Positions 24,661-50,940 of a stretch of DNA of 64,000 nucleotides are shown one piece after another (positions within the stretch are counted from its first letter, which is position 1; the number at the start of each line of letters is the position of its first letter). A program made the translations under genes and the position numbers. The notes beneath the pieces are model-generated. The model saw only the letters and a list, made by a program, of their open reading frames with translations, did no database searches and had not been told where the DNA came from. Origin of the DNA: Seriola aureovittata. Lineage: Eukaryota; Chordata; Actinopteri; Carangiformes; Carangidae. Location of the stretch: the NCBI RefSeq assembly GCF_021018895.1, contig NC_079382.1, forward strand, positions 24,081,001 to 24,145,000, written 5' to 3'.

Positions 24661-24931
24661 CGCTCTTCCTGTGTCGTGGTCGTTAACGCGGTGCGTCTTG
24701 ACGCAGCGGGTGGCAGCTGGTGCGTCAGGAGGAGACGGTCAGAGAGAGATGCCATAGCAGCATCACCGGGAGGATTTCATCTAGTCTTGGTCCGATCCGG
24801 TCTGAACCCGTCCGGACCGGCTCCGCTCCGCTCCGGGACGCCTCTCATGCTTTGTCCGCCTCGCAGCGCGTCAGTCCGGGTTTTAATCGGCGGAGAACAG
24901 CGGCGGAGCGGCGGCAGCATCTGGAGCAGAG
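24661..24931 (+). promoter_or_regulatory. cep170b CpG-rich promoter / 5' UTR exon
   Basis: GC- and CpG-dense block (about 24,660-24,930) ending in a consensus donor, GCAGAG|GTAAGAG, at 24932. It lies 1.25 kb upstream of the cep170b start codon and is the only CpG island nearby. No TATA box is apparent, consistent with a broadly expressed CpG-island promoter. Confidence 0.65.
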
Positions 24932-26110
24932 GTAAGAGCTGCAGGAGGGGGAGGGGGGCAGGGCGTGGAGGAGGGGAGCGGGACCGGTCTGTCCGTCTGT
25001 CTCTCTGCCTGTCTGTCTGTCTGTCAGTCTGTCTGTCTCTGTCTCCTCCGTTACCGGAGCCTCTCCGCGGCTCCAGGGCGGAGAGGCTCCTCCTGTCCGG
25101 CCTGCAGCCGCGGATGAGGCGCTGAGGCCCGGCGGGTTATCTCTGACGAGCCGCTACACTTCATCCAGCATCCTGTGTGTGTGCGTGTGTGTGTCATGGG
25201 TGTGGCTCGGTTCAGGTGAGCTGGACTGAAGCATTTTATTGATGGTGATGGTGATGATGATGATGTCAAAGAGGTGAACAGGTTGACCCGCCCCAAGGAC
25301 ACGTGCAGGGACAGCAGTCAGGTAAAAGAGGCTGCAGTCATCGGTCACGTGACGTGATCCGTCATCAGTGACCTGTCTCACCTGTGTCTCTGCTGTGTGT
25401 CCATCAGGACAGAAAACGAAACATCGAGAGGATAAAACTGAAATGATTAAAAAACAGAGCTGCAGTTACAGATGTTATTAATTTAACCTGCTGATTATTA
25501 TTGATCAGAAACACCTGTCACTGCGTCTCCATGGAGACTGATTCACTGAATTCCCCAATTAACAAAATAATTCCTGATTGATGGTCTGTGCATCCACTGA
25601 TCTGCAGTTTTACAGTTTTACTTTCTACCTAACAACTGAAACCTGAAATTAATCCACAAATCTGAGTCTAGGTCCAGGTCCAAGTCCAGGTCCAGTCCAG
25701 ATCAGACTAGATTAAAACCAGCAGGTTAAAAACAGGACTGAAGCTAATAATTATTTTCATCATTGATTAATCAGTAAATTATTGTCTCTGAATCATTTGC
25801 TCAATAAAATGTCTGTTACAGAAAAGTTGAAGTCTTCAAAGATCTTTTATTTTCTGGTCAACAATGTAAAACCAATAAAATGATCAATTATCCATCAATA
25901 AGACCGAGGACAGTAAATCTTCACTGCTGAGAAGCTGTTTGTTTTTTTCCTTTAACAAATGATAGAAACTATTTAATGAGTATCAAAATACTTCATGATC
26001 TGTCAATCGATAATTGATCAGTTGCTGCAGCTCTTCAGTTAAAGGAAGAAGAGCTGAGTCAGGAAAAGGATAGTTCATGGTGCACAGTTCCTGGTGCACA
26101 GGATCGTTGA

Positions 26111-40499
<14,389 letters not shown>

Positions 40500-43420
40500 A
40501 TGGCCTGAGCAGGCCAACGTAGCACCTCTGGATAGTGACTGTGCATCCACACCCTCAGCTGCCTCTTTGATGATCCACTTTCTGTAGCCCCTGGAGAGGC
40601 GTAGTTCTGCAGAGGTAGTCTAGATCAGCTGGCAGCCATGTTAGGAGATGTAGCTGAACACAGACGTCAACTTATTGTGTTGTTAGCTTGAATGTGGCAA
40701 CAGAAGTAATTTGTCTTCGGCCTCAAGTCATCAGCTGACGATTGTCGTTGGGTTGTAGCTCCTGGAGAAGGTCTGAACATGAGCTGTGTCCATTTTCAGG
40801 AGGCCACCTCCTACAGAGTCCACAAAGACCAAGTCTCAGACAAACATGGTCCAAACCTGCTTCTATTCGGAGGACTCCAGGTCCGACATCTGAGGTGGGG
40901 GGAGGAGGCCACTGAGTCTTCACACTGTAAAATGATAAAGGATGATTTCAGTCAGACAGGGTTAAGTCGTGGGTCAGTCGATGTCTGATCTGGTCTCGTG
41001 GTGAATCAGCTGACCACGAACCTGCAGCTCACTGTTTCACTGATTTCTTAGTCTTTTTATATTTTATAATCGTTCCCGCTCTTTTCTATCCTATCACTCA
41101 TTAGCTGTGTCCCAGTTCAGGGACCCCTTCCTTCAAAGGATGTGGTCTACGAAGGCATGGCCTCCAAACAGGATTTCCTGTTCATCCTCAGCTGCTGTTT
41201 TATTTGTGGAGTCTTCTTCTCTTTTTGAAGAATGATTCGTCACTGCTGTGCAATGAATCTTGGGATAGGTTGGACCATGAAACAAAGGACACTCTGAACT
41301 GAGACACAGCTGATGTGTCTGTCTCTGCTTTGTGTCAATAACCACAACATTTACAACAACTTGCAAACCTTTGTGTCAAGTTTTATTGTGGTCTTAGAGA
41401 CGAGGATCATGTCCTCCACTGTCCTCACCTGGTGAAGACCTAAACATCTGGATCACCTGTTGTCCCCAAACCCCTGACAGGTGTTCTACTTGTGTCCTAT
41501 AGAAACTGAACACGGCTGAACTTCACCCTCAGACTGACTGACCTTGTGTCTTTGTGGACAATGTCATCTGAAGGAGACGGCCTCAGAATGGGACGCAGGT
41601 TAGCTGCAGAGATTGACTGATGAAACCTTCATGTCATCTTGGTGGAGTCTATCACCTGGACACATTGTGCAGGTCTTGATTTTGACCAGTGTGGTGTTTA
41701 ATTAGTCTCAAAACTAAAAGCATATAAAAACTGCGAGCGCACTGTCCATCGAGAGCATGGAGCCGTGATGAGCGCAATGTTTCAACACTCGCGAAGGAGG
41801 ATAGGGAGAAGGAGAAGGAAGAGACGAAGGAGGAGAAGAAGCCTCTCATGTACTGTGGCTCGCTGAGCAGAGATCGCTCCTTTGCGACATAGGTTTCCCG
41901 CCCCGGGATCTGTTCAGTGCGTTCGCATCACACAAACATGTTTTTAAGCGCATGACTTTTGCGACTAATAAAACGCCATTGACCAGGAGACGGTTTGTGT
42001 CACCTGAGCAGGAGTCTGTCGTTCAGGTGACTCATCCAGATGTCGTATTGTAAAGCACAGTATTTTTAACCCTTATCTGACCGATGCTACGGTCACACAG
42101 CTGCCGGTTTACAGCAGCTGGAGGAAACTGCTGGCGGTGTGGATGCATCTGAACCATCCAAACCTCATTGTATCCAGTCATCAGTCAGTAAGACGTATAT
42201 AACCCTGTAGAACAAGCTCAACAACATTTAGTCGACGCTAAAAAAAGAAGCAGCTGCTTACTCCGCAGTTCAAATGTAAACTGATCAACTTTGTGCTTCG
42301 AGAATCTGTCACGTTGCATATGAACAGATGATCGCTCGTGTCCGTTTTTTTGTCTGTGTTCATGAAGAGACGTCAGGCGGTCCGACACGCCTCGGCCTCA
42401 GACACAAAACAGCTGCTCCACTCGTCTGTAAAGAGAGGATGTTTGACTGAATGTGTTTGCTGCCTGTCCTCTCTCTGTTTCTGCTGTGATTACTGTCCAA
42501 CTTTAGCTGAATGTTGTGAGTGCTGAATGTCAAATGTCTGTTGACCTCAAAAACAGCTGATCCAACATGAGACGTCCTGCTGGTCCTTAAACGCATCGCC
42601 TCTCTGAGTCACAGTAAAACTGGACAATCTGCTCTCATACTATAGGAATAATGTAACCAACCTGTTCTTGATCGGTCGAGACAACTTCGTTAACTTGAGA
42701 ACAAGTGTAGCTTTTGTTTCAGTTAATGTCAGATGATTAAAACAGGATTAAATTCTCCACAGAAAAGTCGTTCTCAGTCATCACGACTTCAAGGTAAAAG
42801 GTTCTGTGTTTGTCTCCAGAACAGATGAAGAGTCTCTGCTGACCATCAGTGGTGTGATTCTGCGAGTGTGATTGGTCCAAAGGTCAGAGGTCTGACTGTA
42901 GAAATTACATGTAAGACCATTACCTACATTACTGTCTTTTTCCAGAGCTTTCAGCCACATCCCACAGTCTTCACAGAGGGTTATTGTCTGATGACCCACC
43001 TGTTGTGACTGTGAGCTGCAGCTGACTGTAGACTCCTCTTTAAACCTGTTAAATTCAGTTGATCTGTTTTAGGCTCCGTCCACACGACTAAGTTTTCATC
43101 TTCAAACTAAAATGATCTCCATCCAGACTATCACACCTGAAAACTCACATACACGAGTGTTCACCTGCACTGAGCATGTGCAAGGCGGTGTAAACAGGAA
43201 GTAGATTGTATCCTCTGCAGTTGTAGCATTAAAACAGAGAATGTAAGTGAACAGCAGCTGCTGCAAAGACAACAAGGTCAGTAACACTGTCATTCATCAT
43301 CATGTTGTATTTACCACTGGTAGTCCAGGCTGATGACAGCCAATCAGGAGAGACCATTGGTGTGACCTCATCATTTACAAAGGTCCCACTTTCTGTCCAG
43401 AATACAATACAACCCCGAGT

Positions 43421-43612
43421 TTTCAAACTAAAACACAACCCCAGAGTTTTCAAAATAAAACACAACCCCAAAGTTGTCAAAATAAAACGCAACCCCAGAG
43501 TTTTCAAAATAAAACGCAACCCCAGAGTTTTCAGAATAAAACACAACCCCAGAGTTTTCAGAATAAAACACAACCCCAGAGTTTTCAGAATAAAACAACA
43601 GCAGAAGTTTCA
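43421..43612 (+). repeat. 27-bp tandem repeat
   Basis: Seven copies of a unit with core AACCCCAGAGTTTTCAGAAT (variants with CAAAAT) and AAAACACAACC. It stays open in forward and reverse frames by chance of its length. Confidence 0.92.
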
Positions 43613-45072
43613 AAACTTTCAAAATTAAACAACTCCAGGAAAGCTTCTGTTTTCGATGTTGAAAACTCTGGAGTCGTGTGAACGGAGGAGGAAACATAGA
43701 AGAATAGATGAGTTTTAAAATGAAAGCACTGTGGACGTCGCCTTAGAAAAGTGCTCTATGAATAAAGAATTTACATCTTTACCATCTGCTTAGCAGAGGC
43801 GGAGGTCGAGGTGAGACACCTGTGTAGAGTGTGTGTGTGTGTGTGTGTGTGTGTTTGTTCCTTCCTCCATGTGTTGAAGCAGCTGGGCCTCAGTGTAGAG
43901 ACGCTGTACAGATGTAAGTAGAAACAGCAGCTGAGTGAAGTCCTGCTGATGAGCAGTGTGTGTTTAGCTTAGCTTAGCACAAAGACTGGGAGCAGAGGGA
44001 AACTGTTAGCCTAGCTGCTGGTTATTGTTGATTGGTGTCATCACTGGATCACTGAGCTGTGACCATGAAACAGTTAATGAGCTGTGTGAACACTGAGCAG
44101 GTCTGTTCAGGTGCCTTGTAGCTGATGCCCTCAGTGTTGTTTGACAGGCACAGTTGTCCTCTCTGTGGCTCTCTCCTCTGTTCTGTGATGGAGCTAGGAT
44201 AACGTTTCTCCCTGCTTCAGTCTTTGTGCTAAGCTAGGCTAACTGGACTCGGGAGGATTTCACTCAACTGTGTTTGGCTGGAGAAACAGAATATTTTAGA
44301 CTTTTATTTTGTAAAGTGCATGTTTCCTGTAGCTTGAGGCAGGTGAGAGTTTGAGGCTAGTTCACCAAATGTGCACTTTTTCATTTGACACACACCTGGT
44401 GGAGACAGGTGGAGTTTTATTTTTTCAGTCATGGTGTGTTCGTGCTCTGCAGCCATTGAGAATGTATTTATTTATCACCTGCCCACAACAAACCTGATTG
44501 GCTGTTGCTGTGATGATGTAACTGCTGCTGCTCCAGGTGATTGGTTACTTTTGTTACCATGCATGAAGCTGTAGAAACAGGCTGAATAGACCGTGGTTCA
44601 TATTTACTCTGGATGTTTCCTTTTCTCAGAAAAAAACTTTTTTATGCATTCAATCGTGTGAAGGTCCTTTCAGAATAAAACCTTCCTGTTATTTATTCAG
44701 TTCAAATGATTTGCAGATATATGGACTCTCATGTGTTCATCATCAACAGGATTTCTTTGTATCACCATGTCATTTGTAATAAACTGATTTCATGCATCCT
44801 TTTGTATGATGTCATAATGACCAGCCTCCTGTTGCCCCGGTAATGTCTCACCTCTCACAGCAGTGTCTCTACACTTCCAACGGATCCATTGCTTCATCTG
44901 CACACATAAACCCTTCATTTAAAGGAGCTATATGTAATTTTAGCTATTGCTAGAAAGCTAATGTTAGCATTAGCAGCTTTACAAGAAACATTGTGAGTTA
45001 AGCATCAAACTTCTTTCCCATACCACCAACAGCTGAAACAAACACCAACGTCAACTCATGTCTTCTGTTTAA

Positions 45073-45194
45073 GTTAGCATGCTAACAGCGAGCTCCTGTC
45101 TCTATCACATATTTTCTCCTACTGAAGTTAGCATGCTAACAGCGAGCTCCTGTCTCTATCACATATTTTCTCCTACTGAAGTTAGCATGCTAAC
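45073..45194 (+). repeat. 54-bp tandem repeat with palindrome GTTAGCATGCTAAC
   Basis: The perfect 14-bp palindrome GTTAGCATGCTAAC occurs at 45073, 45127 and 45181. The segments between are near identical copies (AGCGAGCTCCTGTCTCTATC, then ACATATTTTCTCCTACTGAA). Confidence 0.92.
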
Positions 45195-45643
45195 AGCTAG
45201 CTCTCTGATACTGAATCACGGTAGTGTCCAGAAGTAGCTGCTGAGAGAACATATAACCTGTTGTCTTATAAACACAATGATGGCTGAAGCTGTTAATGTT
45301 AAAATTAGCTATGTAGCATTAGCACAACTTTGAAAAATGTTAGACTAAGATTCCCAGCTGAGAGCTGATGGGTTGTGCTAAAGTCCTCATCACTGTTCCT
45401 GAACAGAGACTAACGACCAGAACCGAACACACCTGCATCACATGACGTTTCAACAACCAATCAGGGAAGAGTTTGGATTTTATTCACCAGGACATGCACA
45501 GGGTCAGAGGAAGTACCTCCACACAGCAATTTCAAAATAAGAGCCTACAGTAGAATGCTATGTAAACATTCACAGAGAAATATTCTACAGCTAATCAATA
45601 ATAATCAATCAATAACGACCAAAGGTTTCTTAAAGCTCTGTCT

Positions 45644-48315
45644 CTAAACCTGTTTGGACACACTGACAGAAGGACGTCTGAGGACATCACTCTGGTTCCT
45701 CTGGTTCCTCTGGTTCCTCTGCTCCTGCTTGAAGCCTCTCTTCATGGTGCTGCTGATGTACAGGAACAAGGTCTGGAGGAACAGACACATGGAGAACAGT
45801 CCTGAGTTTATCAGTGAGTCTGAACTCTTCATCAACTGATACAAACAGCTCGGATCATCACATCAATGTCATTGATTATTGGTTATTAGTTATTATGTTT
45901 GTTTTTCAAAGTGTGACTGTATCTTTAAAAGCTCAGGAAGAAAATATCTTTTAGGATCCAGAGGAAACAGGTTCGAAGGTTCAGTCTGGACCAGCTCCGT
46001 CTGGATTCTGGACTCTGGTGGACCTCAGACTGGTCTCTGATATTTGTCTTGAGTAGGAACCAATGAGCCACAGATAGAGGAAGGACAGTATTGAGAGACG
46101 GACCAGCACACTGTTGGTTTCAGTCATTTAGATCATGATTCAGTTCATTACTGTTTAAAATGAAAGTGACAAGTTTCCTGTTTAAAAAGTAAAAGAGAAA
46201 CAAACAAACAAACAAACAAAGGGGTGGGAGGGGGTTGGGGGGGTCAAAGGTCAGGATCAGTTTGTTTTTCAGACCCTGATCATAAATTAACCTGTACCAC
46301 CTGTACAAACATGATATAGGTACAGGGGGACTAACGAGGTCAGGGGGCGGAGTCTCCTGTCTCATAAATCACCTGGTTCATGTTATGAGTTCAATAAACA
46401 GCTGTTACCTTCCAGGCGTCCTCCTGCTCTGACGTCCAGCGCTCCTTCATGGCTTGGATAAACTCCGCCCCCACAAACTGCAGCGAGACAGATAGTTTGT
46501 TTGATGAACACATAGGTGCAGTTCTGGTTGGGCGGGGTTAAAGCAAGCACATAAGAAGTCAACAGTGGTCAGAGGCTGTGTTCCGTTCCACCTGAAACCA
46601 CACCCACCAGTGATGTCACAGTGTGCTGCAGTACACTGTGACATCACTGCAGCAGGTGAGAAATTAAAGTTCCTCTTCATGAACTGAACCAGATGTTTGG
46701 TGGTGGACCTGAACGCAGCAGGTGTCTGACTAACCTCGTAGTATTTTGGCGGGGCGTCGTAGACGTAATGCTTCCTGCCCAGATCCAGGATCAGCTGGTC
46801 TAGACGCTCGTCCTGGTCGATCCTGGCAACGGACTTCTCGATGAAGGACATGATCCTGCAGAGAAACCAAGACTGTCACACATAGAGTGTGTGTGTATGT
46901 GTGCATGTGTGTGAGAGTGTGTGTGTTTGTGTGAAAGTATGAGTGTCACCTGAGTCCGTGGGCTCGCAGCTCTCTGCTGGCCCGCAGAGTTTCAGGATCG
47001 TCCACCTCTTTGAACATGAAGAAGACGTCTTTACACTCTGGGTGAGTCTCGAACAGCCTCCGAGGATAAGAAGAAGAAAACCTCCTCACTGGTTCTCACT
47101 GGTTCTATGTGGTCTGGTTCTAAGTGGTCCGGTTTTGTGTGGTCTCGTTCTGTGTGGTCTGGTTCTATGTGGTCTGGTTCTAAGTGGTCCGGTTTTGTGT
47201 GGTCTCGTTCTGTGTGGTCTGGTTCTAAGTGGTCTGGTTCCAAGTGGTCTGGTTTCGTGTGGTCTGTTTTCGTGTGGTCTGGTTCTATGTGGTCTGGTTC
47301 TATGTGGTCTGGTTCTATGTGGTCTGGTTCCAAGTGGTCTGGTTTCGTGTGGTGTGGTTCTATGTGGTCTGGTTCCAAGTGGTCTGGTTTCGTGTGGTCT
47401 GGTTCTGTGTGGTCTGGTTCTATGTGGTCTGGTTCCAGGTGGTCTGGTTTCGTGTGGTGTGGTTCTATGTGGTCTGGTTCCAAGTGGTCTGGTTTCGTGT
47501 GGTCTGGTTCTATGTGGTCTGGTTCTATGTGGTCTGGTTCCAAGTGGTCTGGTTTCGTGTGGTCTGGTTCTGTGTGGTCTGGTTCTATGTGGTCTGGTTC
47601 CAGGTGAACTGGGTCTGAAGGATGAGCTTGCTAGTTCTGAATGACCTCCTATCGACTGGGTTTTTAACCAGGCCACGCCCTCATTACCCACAATTCCACT
47701 GAGCACAGTGAGGACTGACCCGGTCCTCATGAACATGTGTCGTTACCATGGAAACAAACAGACAGGAACCATTTGCATCAGGTTTTGCATTGAACTGCCG
47801 TGACATCACACAGGTAAATATTCAGGTAATAAAACATCCAATAAACCTCCAGGGAGACTGAAACCAGAATGTCTGTTGGGGACAGAGTCTCCCGGTCGTT
47901 TCCGTGGAAACGCTGAACTAACGACTATCGTCACAAAACTATTATTTTGACAGTCGAGGCTCATAATATGACTTTTATTGTGAAAGTCTGTCCTCAGGGA
48001 TCTGCTCTCCAAGGTTCTTTAAAGAATAAATCAGACTGAACCAGAACCAGACCCCGTGTGCAGAGACCTGGGTTCTACCACAGACCCTTTAACCTGACAT
48101 GTGATTATTGGATATTGATTGTCAGTAACTCACCTGACGAACATGATGACCCCCACCCTGCTGACGTCATCCTGGATCTCTCTCCAGCTCTGCTTGATCA
48201 CCTCGCGGATCTGCGCGCTCAGACTCACCTGGACCACATCATCTTCACCCCCCCCATTCTCATCATCTCCCGGCGGCCAGGAGCGCGGCGCCTCCGCTGA
48301 GAGAGGGCAGCCCAT
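45644..48315 (-). CDS. Globin X, 5 exons, 202 aa
   Basis: Membrane-linked globin kept in fish, amphibians and reptiles and lost in mammals; proposed roles are redox protection and nitrite reduction. Exons on the minus strand: 48315-48134, 47057-46950, 46855-46735, 46477-46409, 45772-45644. The start MGCPLS was chosen over an in-frame upstream Met at 48405 because Gly2 and Cys3 form the N-myristoylation/palmitoylation signal known in this family. Globin helices A-H are visible: VIKQSWREIQDDVSRVGVIM, then LFETHPECKDVFFMFKEVDD with the CD Phe, distal His94 in RELRAHGLRVMSF, and proximal His126 in LGRKHYVYDAPPKYYE. Introns fall at B12.2, E10.2, G7.0 and H10.0, as I recall for globin X. The C-terminal tail has a QRN triplet repeat (KQEQRNQRNQRNQSD). 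It faces cep170b tail to tail. Confidence 0.95.
47094..47604 (-). repeat. 15-bp minisatellite in globin X intron 1
   Basis: About 34 copies of GTGGTCTGGTTCTAT with variants ending in CCAAG, TGTGT or TTCGT, sometimes arranged in 60- to 75-bp higher-order blocks. The period is a multiple of three, so long false ORFs appear on both strands. Confidence 0.95.
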
Positions 48316-48600
48316 TACAGAACACACCGTAAATACCACCGGGACTACACCGCAACTCCCGCCACAAACACGCCGCAGAATGCGCTTTAGTGTCGGCAGC
48401 GACACAGAAGAACCTCCGCCCTAAGATCCGCAGAAACAGCGGCAGGTCCAGCTGCTTCTGTCCGGGTCAAACTTCATCTGCTGCGGGCTGCTCAGAGTTT
48501 ACAGCCCACTTTAAACCAGACATACGCACACACACACACACACGCACACACACACGCACGCACACGCACACACAGACACACACACCTTTCTATACTGTGG
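48316..48600 (-). promoter_or_regulatory. Globin X promoter / 5' UTR region
   Basis: CpG-containing sequence upstream of the globin X start (for example CGCCGCAG and CGGCGGG-type words on the minus strand). It is followed by a (CA)n tract at 48518-48585. No TATA box is obvious. The transcription start is unknown. Confidence 0.45.
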
Positions 48601-48725
48601 TGTTTATCAGTACTTATATATAATGTTTGTTCATGAAGTTACACACAGTTACAGTTACTGTGTTTCAAATCAAAAGTCACGTATTTAATTTATACAAACT
48701 TAACTTGTTAGTTGTTAGTTGTTAA

Positions 48726-48726
<1 letters not shown>

Positions 48727-48756
<30 letters not shown>

Positions 48757-48762
48757 ACACAT
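48727..48762. repeat. Poly(C) followed by (AC)n
   Basis: A run of about sixteen C followed by about ten AC dinucleotides, in the globin X-lbhd2 spacer. Similar homopolymers are prone to length error. Confidence 0.9.
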
Positions 48763-49132
48763 TTCATTTGAATATATTATTGTTCTGTAAACAGTAAACA
48801 GTGTTCTGTAAACGGTGACAGAGTTGGGCAGGTTGATGCCTTCAGGGGCTGTAGGAAATACCAACACCACGCTAATGGGATAGGTTGTTTGGCCTCTGTC
48901 AATCAAATCAGGAAAGACTCACACAGTCAGAGTCCAGCTGTTTCCTCACACAGCTGATAAGCGGATCGATTACTTTGATTTGTTTAGCCTCAGGTTTTTT
49001 CCTCTTTTATTTGTTCAATCTCTCCAGATGTGACTTCGCCCCTTGGTCTGGAAGTGGAGCTGCAAGTGTGCTGACTCCACACCCTCCCTCAATCACAGAT
49101 CTTTGCACTGATTGGCTGAAAAGGAATGTCAA

Positions 49133-49656
49133 TCATGAGAATTTAAACTCCGCCCATTGCTGCTCTGGCTCCGCCTCCTCCACAGATAGAGCTGCACCTG
49201 GAAAATAAATGTGATGATGTCACTGCTGCTCAGGTACACACAGTTTGATAACAGATTATTGCTGATCAATAAAACCATGAAAATGTTCCTTTACTGTGTT
49301 TTTACTGTGAAAGCCTCACCTCTCACCTGGGCTTGCCCCTCTGTGACATCACTGCTGACATCATCAGGAGGCCAGCGGAGCTCTCCACTCTCCACCTCTC
49401 CTCTGTCTGTTGGCTCCACCACAATTGACGGGAGGCACCTGGAAGGTTTTGGAAAATGCTTCACAGAGTCTAGAGACACCTGAAGAGGAAGAACCAATCA
49501 GAGAGCTTGTTGCTGACGTCAGCTGGACTCACCTGTTGGTGATCCCTGAGCTCACTGTGATGACAGGTCGGTCAAAGGACAAGTCACCTGGAGGGCCACT
49601 GCGTCCTCCCCAGAGGCTCTGCCCACCGCTGAGTCACAGGTGTTCACCTCGGTCAT
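49133..49656 (-). CDS. LBH-domain protein, probably LBHD2, 3 coding exons, 97 aa
   Basis: Small acidic protein of the limb-bud-and-heart family, whose founder LBH is a nuclear transcriptional co-regulator in Wnt-linked development. Minus-strand exons are 49656-49588, 49479-49320 and 49197-49133. The start MTEVNTCDSAV resembles the MTEV start of LBH. Exon 2 carries the diagnostic core RCLPSIVVEPTDRGEVESGE followed by LRWPPDD. Two donors exist at the end of exon 2, seven bases apart (CAG|GTGAGAG|GTGAGG). Only the second keeps the acidic tail frame (SVEEAEPEQQWAEFKFS); the first gives a basic, Arg-rich tail. A coding-exon acceptor at 49694 implies an upstream 5' UTR exon. A reverse AATAAA lies at 49006-49011. 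Position next to the exoc3l4-like gene favours LBHD2 over LBH. Confidence 0.85.
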
Positions 49657-49693
49657 CTCGACCAGAGAGTGGAGCCAGAGAGCACACAGGAAG

Positions 49694-50398
49694 CTGAGAG
49701 GAGACAAAATAAAAACATTAGCACGCTTGTTAGCACACTGGTTAGAACACTGTTAGAACATTGTTAGCACACTGGTGAACACAGGTTAGCAAACTGTTAG
49801 CACACTGCTAGCATTCTGGTTAGCATACTGCCAGTTCCTGTGAATGGAGCGGTTTGTTTCAGGAGAGGACCGAACTGTGATGAGCCAAGACCAGCATGTG
49901 AACGTGTTCTTGACAGGGTTCCAGGGTTTCCTAAGAAGGGTTTCAGGGGTTCTATACAGATTCTTGTTGAGTTTTGTGGTGGCTGGGGTTCTTCAGAGGG
50001 ATCCAGGGGTTCTGGTAAATGGTTTAGGGTCTCCTGAGAGGGTCTTCCTGGTGTTCTCCTGCTGTTGTTTCTGTCACTGTCAGATCCTGGTCTGATGTGA
50101 GACCTGAGCTCAGACCAGGAACTTAAACCTCTGACGCTCTTGATTATTTAACAGCGTTAATGAGAAACAGAACCTGAACACATCACAGCTGACAGACAAG
50201 CAGTCCTGTCACCATGACTACCAATGTATTTTTTAAATGATGTGTCATTGAGGAACTTCTTTACTTCATCATCATCATCATCATCATCATCATGAAGAAG
50301 ATGATGATGATGATGATGAAGAACGTTTTATATCTTCAGATGTGAAGCTCGCTGTCGACCAGACGACTCAGCTCTTGATTCAAATTCAGGTGTCTCTT

Positions 50399-50473
<75 letters not shown>

Positions 50474-50940
50474 AGGGGGAGGGGAGGTGAGGATGGGGAA
50501 GAGAGGGGAGGGGAGGTGAGGGATAAGAACGAGTGTATAATTTAAAATGAGCTGAACAGTTTCAGACGCATTCAGTTTTTCTTCTTTTATCTTTTATTTT
50601 ATGAACTAATTGATTTACTTGTTCGATTAAATCTTTACGGGGGGGGGGGGGGGGGGGCCTGAAACAGAAAGTGAAAGTGTCTGAGAGGAGGAGGAGGAGG
50701 AGGGAGATGCTCTGAGACTCTTCAGGAGGTTTTCAGACATCAGTCGTCTCAGACAGAAGATTCTGGATCCTGGTCCTGATACTAAACCCTCTGCTGGTTT
50801 TGGCTGATCTGGATCCTGGTCCTGAGGATGTGGGTTTCCCTTCGGTCCAGCAGGAGTCAGCAGAGCAGCAGCGGTGAGACCATCTTTGATTCCACATCAT
50901 GGTTCAGGGTGTTTCCAGAGATGATCCAGTGACTTAAGAC
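49694..50940. other. Intergenic spacer between lbhd2 and the exoc3l4-like gene
   Basis: Contains TTAGCACACTGGTTAG-like repeats (49720-49830), a (CAT)/(ATG) hairpin (50264-50322), a (TG)n run (50401-50471), a GA-rich strand (50472-50525) and poly(G) (50640-50657). A 5' UTR exon of lbhd2 may lie here. No coding sequence seen. Confidence 0.5.
50264..50322. repeat. Inverted (ATC)n/(GAT)n hairpin
   Basis: TTCATCATCATCATCATCAT on the left can pair with ATGATGATGATGATGATGAA (50301-50320) around a short AAG-containing loop, giving a near-perfect stem of 20 bp or more. Confidence 0.85.

Larger units (their letters stand above)
40500..45643. other. cep170b 3' UTR and cep170b-globin X intergenic DNA
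   Basis: Convergent gene ends face each other here. No ORF with family similarity was found. The first AATAAA after the cep170b stop is at 41967-41972 and is a possible 3' end; others are near 43758 and 44680. The stretch contains a 27-bp tandem array, a 54-bp tandem array with palindromes, and a (GT)n run near 43831-43852. Globin X has a reverse-strand AATAAA at 45478-45483. Confidence 0.55.

Noticed and set aside
24676..25125. Arg-rich ORF in the cep170b CpG island
   Set aside because: GC-rich 5' UTR/promoter sequence crossed by a consensus donor at 24932; no family similarity.
41690..42000. Charged Glu/Lys-rich minus and plus frames near 41.75-41.85 kb
   Set aside because: GGAGAAGGA-type low-complexity sequence without splice or homology support.
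46943..47736. Large ORFs on both strands, rich in Cys-Gly-Leu-Val or Arg-Pro-His
   Set aside because: Frames of a 15-bp minisatellite in globin X intron 1; only the flanking exon 46950-47057 (minus) is real.
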